Source: Dolomedes plantarius | Taxonomy: Eukaryota; Arthropoda; Arachnida; Araneae; Dolomedidae | NCBI GenBank assembly: GCA_907164885.2 | Contig: OU015493.1 | Span: 49,453,390-49,517,389 of the forward strand | Reading direction: 5' to 3' | DNA length: 64,000 bases | Part shown: in pieces, positions 58,483 through 64,000 of the stretch | Layout: each line of letters opens with the position of its first letter | How positions within the stretch are numbered: the first letter of the stretch is position 1 | Notes under the pieces: model-generated | The model's database searches: none | Told to the model about the DNA's origin: nothing | Seen by the model: only the letters and a program-made list of their open reading frames with translations | Position numbers and translations under genes: made by a program

Positions 58483-59532
58483 TTCTGGTGCCTGATCTCT
58501 TTCAAATTCAGGTTCCTCATAATGATGTTTATTGTCTGACACCGACATCTTATCAAATCTCTCATTAATAGAGCAAGTTTGTTCCCAATGATAAGCATTA
58601 CTTATGCCAAAGTTAGAACATTTTCGACAGGGTCTAGATGGTAAGTCTGCATATTGTTGGTGGTGATTAATTTGGTTATTGGGATTGGGTGCAAAATTTC
58701 TATTCAACCTTTGATCTCTGGGTTGCCATTGTCTGAATTGTTGCTGCTGACTATAATTAGGTCTAAACTGAGTTTGTTGATTATTATTAGGTCTAAATTG
58801 AGGCTGGGAGGAGTAATTTTGTCTAAATTGGTGAGGTGGGCTATCAATCATCCTAACTTGAGGTTGGTTTTAATAATTCTGTCGTAATTGGTTCCTATTT
58901 TCAAATCTAGTGTTAAAAAAGTTATCCCGATTCCCTTGATTAGTTTTGTTTTCTTCATTATTTATTTTGATTAGCTTATTAGCCAACACTATCCATTCTG
59001 TTGTGGTTTGAGGAGGATTTGCAGCTATGGTCATTCTCATTTGAGCATTTAGGCCTTGTGTTAGGCCTTCTAGTATTAATTTCTGTGATAACCCCAATCT
59101 CTTTCCTACATCAATTTTTTTATGAAAATATTTGGTTAAGTCATCATTATATTCAAATTTCAAATTGGAAAATTCAGAGAATTCCACGCTATCTGCCTCA
59201 AAGAATAATTCTTGCAAAGTGTCTTTTAATTCTGTCCAATCTTGGATGTCTAAGCAAGTGTTTACAAAAACTGTTAGAGCCTTCCCCTTGAGAAATTTTG
59301 AAATATATCTTAGTTTATGTTCATCTGAAACATTTGCTTGGCAAAATTTCTGCTCAATATAGGCAAGCCATTTTTGTAGTTTCATTCCCCCCTCTGGGTC
59401 AAAAGGAATAAAATCCCTGAATTCCCTCTCTACATATTCAAGTTGAAAATCGTCCTTGCATTCTGTCTCAATTTTATCATTTGTTGTTGTTTTTTTTTCC
59501 TGAAATTCTGTCTTTATAGTTTTATCTTCCAT
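58480..59532 (-). pseudogene. gag: gypsy gag with one internal nonsense codon
   Basis: The ATG at 59532 opens a 220-codon block with REFRDFIPFDPEGGMKLQKW, then LAYIEQKFCQANVSDEHKLR and YISKFLKGKALTVFVNT, typical of the retrotransposon gag (capsid) fold. TAA at 58872-58870 interrupts it. The same phase then resumes with a repetitive basic tail of Q-F-R-P-N-Y type units (58851-58650) and a C-x2-C-x9-H-x4-C zinc-knuckle variant (CRKCSNFG...HWEQTC) near 58600. It ends at the TGA at 58482. The TAA falls between two QNY-type repeats and is not in a leaky context. With identical LTRs it is a young lesion or a sequencing error. Confidence 0.85.
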
Positions 59533-60338
59533 CTTATAAGTTTAACACAATATCACAATTATATTTCAATTTAAAACAAGAATATAATATCATACAATCA
59601 TAGTTTACTAAACAATTTTAAAAAGTTTATGATGGGAGACATACAACCTGGTCATGTGATGCTTGTCTTGTTACTGTAAAATTCTCGGTTGCACAAATTT
59701 TTATTTTTATTTTTTCACGGTACAGCGCTAGGGCTTGCATACCGGCTAAATTAAATTCACACACAAGAACACATCGATGATTTTTGAATGGTGGGGATTT
59801 CACTTCCCGAGACACTTGTGAAGAATTTATCACACGGAGCAATGGGGACACAATCACTAAGAAGATTCACTCGAAGTCGAAGTCAGAAGCAAAAGCAGCT
59901 ACATAACTTGTGAAAAAAAAAAGACGCACATTCTTCGATGGCACAATCTGTAAAGCTTCTTTCAGATACACGCGTACACAATTATTATTATTATTATCAG
60001 TTTTTTGATGAAGCCTTCAAGGTATTTTTTCAAAAACGCGCACATTATTCCGCTTGAAAATCACGATGAACTCCGGCTCAGAAAAACAAACATGTCTCTC
60101 TCCATTGCTTAGCACACAGAACTCGAACCAAAACAGTAGCGCACAACACGTACTACATCGGAATGACGGGGAAAGAGGAGCTCTCGACCTTGACATACAA
60201 AGTCCACAGCGTGAAAATTATTCTCCTGACCGAAGACCGCAAACAGCAACCGTACATATGGCCTGGAACTCCACTGTGGATTTTCCGCGCAGCAAAACTT
60301 GAATTTCTGTTACAAGTCTGTACATCCTACCGCCTCAT
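59533..60338 (-). other. leader region of the gypsy element
   Basis: Untranslated leader between the 5' LTR and gag. Six bases inside the LTR the sense strand has CGGTAGGATGTA, similar to CGGCAGGATGTT in the other element. On the complementary strand, ATCCTACCGCC and ATCCTGCCGGC resemble the T-arm/acceptor 3' strand of tRNA-Ser-like molecules, so a degenerate tRNA primer site is possible. A canonical TGG start directly at the LTR edge is absent. Confidence 0.4.
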
Positions 60339-62208
<1,870 letters not shown>

Positions 62209-62233
62209 TATATATATATATATATATATATAT
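62209..62233. repeat. short (TA)n microsatellite
   Basis: TA tract shortly upstream of the third copy of repeat P. Confidence 0.95.
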
Positions 62234-62261
62234 CTATGTGTGTAGTCACAGCCCTTTCTTC

Positions 62262-62760
62262 TATTAGGAATATATAGCCTACAGTAGTCAACAGCTTTAA
62301 GCGTTCGTGTAAATACACACTGAATTACTTCTATTTGAAGAAAATTCCTATACATTTAAAGAATAAATGTATACATTGTCTGGTGAAAAAAAGAGAAAAA
62401 GTTAAACGTTAAATTAGAAACATTTGGTATTCCTTGTTAAGTATCGAATTAAAAACGCGGTTTATAGAAAACTGTCTGGAGTACTGTCTGGACTGCACAA
62501 AATAAAATGTTTGATTATTACTTCGTTATGTTAATGACGTTAGAAAGACAGAAGAGCCCTTTAAATTTCTCTTTAGAATGTGAAATGCAGATGGAAATAT
62601 CAATAAGTTTTAATCTCAAAATTGTCTACGATGTATCAACTACAGAAAAATTGGAAAACACAAGTATTTTAGGGAAAGTAATATTACATTACTTATATAC
62701 GCAACGATTATCTTTTATATTATAAATTTGAAGTATTCTATGCAATTTAATTGAACCGTG
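62262..62760. repeat. interspersed repeat P, copy 3
   Basis: Shares TGTAAATACACACTGAATTA with copy 1 (40.5 kb) and the ACTGTCTGGAGTACTGTCTG block with copy 2 (45.2 kb). Its right part (TGTTAATGACGTTAGAAAG, TTTAGAATGTGAAA, CAATTTAATTGAA) follows copy 1. Confidence 0.8.
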
Positions 62761-64000
62761 GAATTTGAAACATTTGTCTCTTTTCCATCCATATATGCAG
62801 GCAGATATGCACATAACGCACACTTTTTCTTGGACAATTCGAGAACTTCCATAGATTGTAGGGCGCATCGCGCATTCACCGCCCAAAGCCCGAAGGAATA
62901 GTCAATTGTCGACTATTTCGGGCTACTGCCACGTGGCCCTCGTTTCATTTTTATGAACGGCAACGCTCGTCCACGTAGTGCTCACATGGTCGACGATGAT
63001 CTTGAAAGTGAGTATATTCGCCTTTTGGATTGGCCAGCCAGATCTGCAAACCCGAAACTTTCTTGAATATGTCTGAGGCACTCCTGTGAGGGCAATTACT
63101 GCTAGCCATACCCTTCCGAGAACCATCCAGGAGCTGCAAACTGCGTTGCTGTAGGAGTGGGACTGACTTCCACAGGGAATCGCATACTCTGCCTTGCTTC
63201 CAGTATGGCAACGCACTGTGAGCGATGCATAACTGTGAGAGTTGACCATACCCTATATTAGAGTCATTTAATGTTCGATCTGTTTATCCTGACCCCAGTT
63301 CTTTCATCTTGTGGCCTTCGGAAATTCATTCCCTTCTCAAATTTAGAATAAATTCATCTTGGCGTACTCCTCCTGTTCACCACTGGTAGGCCGCAAAGGG
63401 CAAAGGCCTCTCTCTGCAATGCAGGAGTTCTAGATCTCTCCAGACGACCATGGCGCGACTTAGAAGCAGACACATCCCAGTATGAAATTTGTGGAGGGGA
63501 AGAACTCTTTTTCTGTTTGTCCTTGCTCATTACCTGCTTCTCCTGCTCAACTCTTATAATGTGTGGGAGTCTCATTGAGACAGTTGCCGGTTGAGCAGGA
63601 TATAGTCTATGTTTCGCTTTTGCGGCAAGGGTCTCTTGGACTTGGTGTAGGCTTTCCTACACCAGGGGGATTGGAAGCAACAACAACGTTCGATCTTACA
63701 GTGTGAGTTTTTGGACATTACTGTGTTGAAGAGACTAACTGACGATCATGAATGCGTACATTGACTGTTGTATGGTATAATTTTACATTTTATATAACTG
63801 CATCCTTTCCAACTTTCATTAAAGTGTGTCAATTAGTTATCCGGAAATCCAACAAAATATACAAATTCCCTTTATTTTGATCACCAAGGTATATGAAGTT
63901 ACTAGCTGAATACCAGAGTTTTGCTACGGAGTACATTCAAATTAGATACAACGGTCAATGTATGCAATTAATGCCAAAGAATAAAATATATTTATAAAAA
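62761..64000. other. no recognised gene
   Basis: Less AT-rich, with overlapping minus-strand frames at 62923-63249 and 63354-63575 that match no family I know. It could be the end of a non-LTR element or unrelated DNA; a short inverted pair (GGTGTAGGC / CCTACACC) lies at 63639-63663. Confidence 0.3.

Noticed and set aside
62923..63575. Overlapping minus-strand frames that might be a non-LTR retrotransposon end.
   Set aside because: No RT or endonuclease motif and no poly-A or repeat tail; left as unrecognised.

Overview
The window looks like AT-rich, gene-poor DNA from a large arthropod genome. Its transposase repertoire (Tc1/mariner with DD34E and DDxD catalytic patterns, DUF4817-type mariner-like transposases, pogo/Tigger, hAT, Ty3/gypsy) and very long (TA)n arrays are typical of big insect or arachnid genomes. 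Nothing in the sequence lets me choose between those two. I found no host gene I could name, no tRNA or rRNA gene and no CRISPR array. Nearly every coding trace belongs to a transposable element (TE), and most are broken. One unidentified coding-like stretch (26.44-26.84 kb) could be a host-gene remnant.

Layout. 0-0.5 kb: pogo/Tigger N-terminal relic cut by the window edge. 0.9-1.65 kb: TTAA-flanked fold-back MITE. 5.5-6.7 kb: mariner relic. 7.0 kb: nested palindrome. 7.1 kb: tRNA-derived SINE. 7.4-10.9 kb: long-TIR DNA element with a multi-domain pseudogene, joined head-to-head to the end of a second copy. 12.1-12.8 kb: hAT derivative with a perfect 8-bp target duplication. 14.25-16.0 kb: deleted mariner. 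17.5-19.4 kb: DUF4817-type element with a complete mariner nested inside it. 19.9-21.0 kb: Tc1 relic. 21.5-26.3 kb: two copies of a long interspersed repeat ending in a SINE-like module, one split by a 1.6-kb LTR-like insertion (TG...CA, 5-bp duplication). 28.7-29.9 kb: two short non-autonomous elements. 32.35 kb: MITE. 33.7-35.7 kb: mariner-like element with about 300-bp TIRs and a nearly complete frameshifted transposase. 38.0 and 40.1 kb: deleted relatives of one DUF4817 family. 41.5-43.0 kb: Tc1-like DD34E element inside a microsatellite. 46.0-47.5 kb: half a Tc1 abutting half a Tigger, bracketed by (TA)n arrays.

47.6-60.8 kb holds two LTR retrotransposons, both transcribed leftward. The first (47.59-52.15 kb) has identical 178-bp LTRs and encodes only gag and protease. 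The second (52.71-60.77 kb) is a Ty3/gypsy element with identical 436-bp LTRs, an interrupted gag and an uninterrupted protease-RT-RNase H-integrase frame. In both, gag and the protease frame are in the same phase and separated by one TGA at the gag/protease border. In the gypsy element that TGA is followed by CAATTA, which fits the stop-CARYYA read-through context. This is the most interesting mechanistic signal here: a probable read-through gag-pol strategy, although this copy also has a gag nonsense codon and an altered RT catalytic box (YFDE instead of YxDD).

The rest is AT-rich sequence with microsatellites and interspersed repeats. Several TEs abut or sit inside (TA)n arrays, consistent with the TA target preference of Tc1/mariner elements and with insertion of the gypsy element into a TA array.
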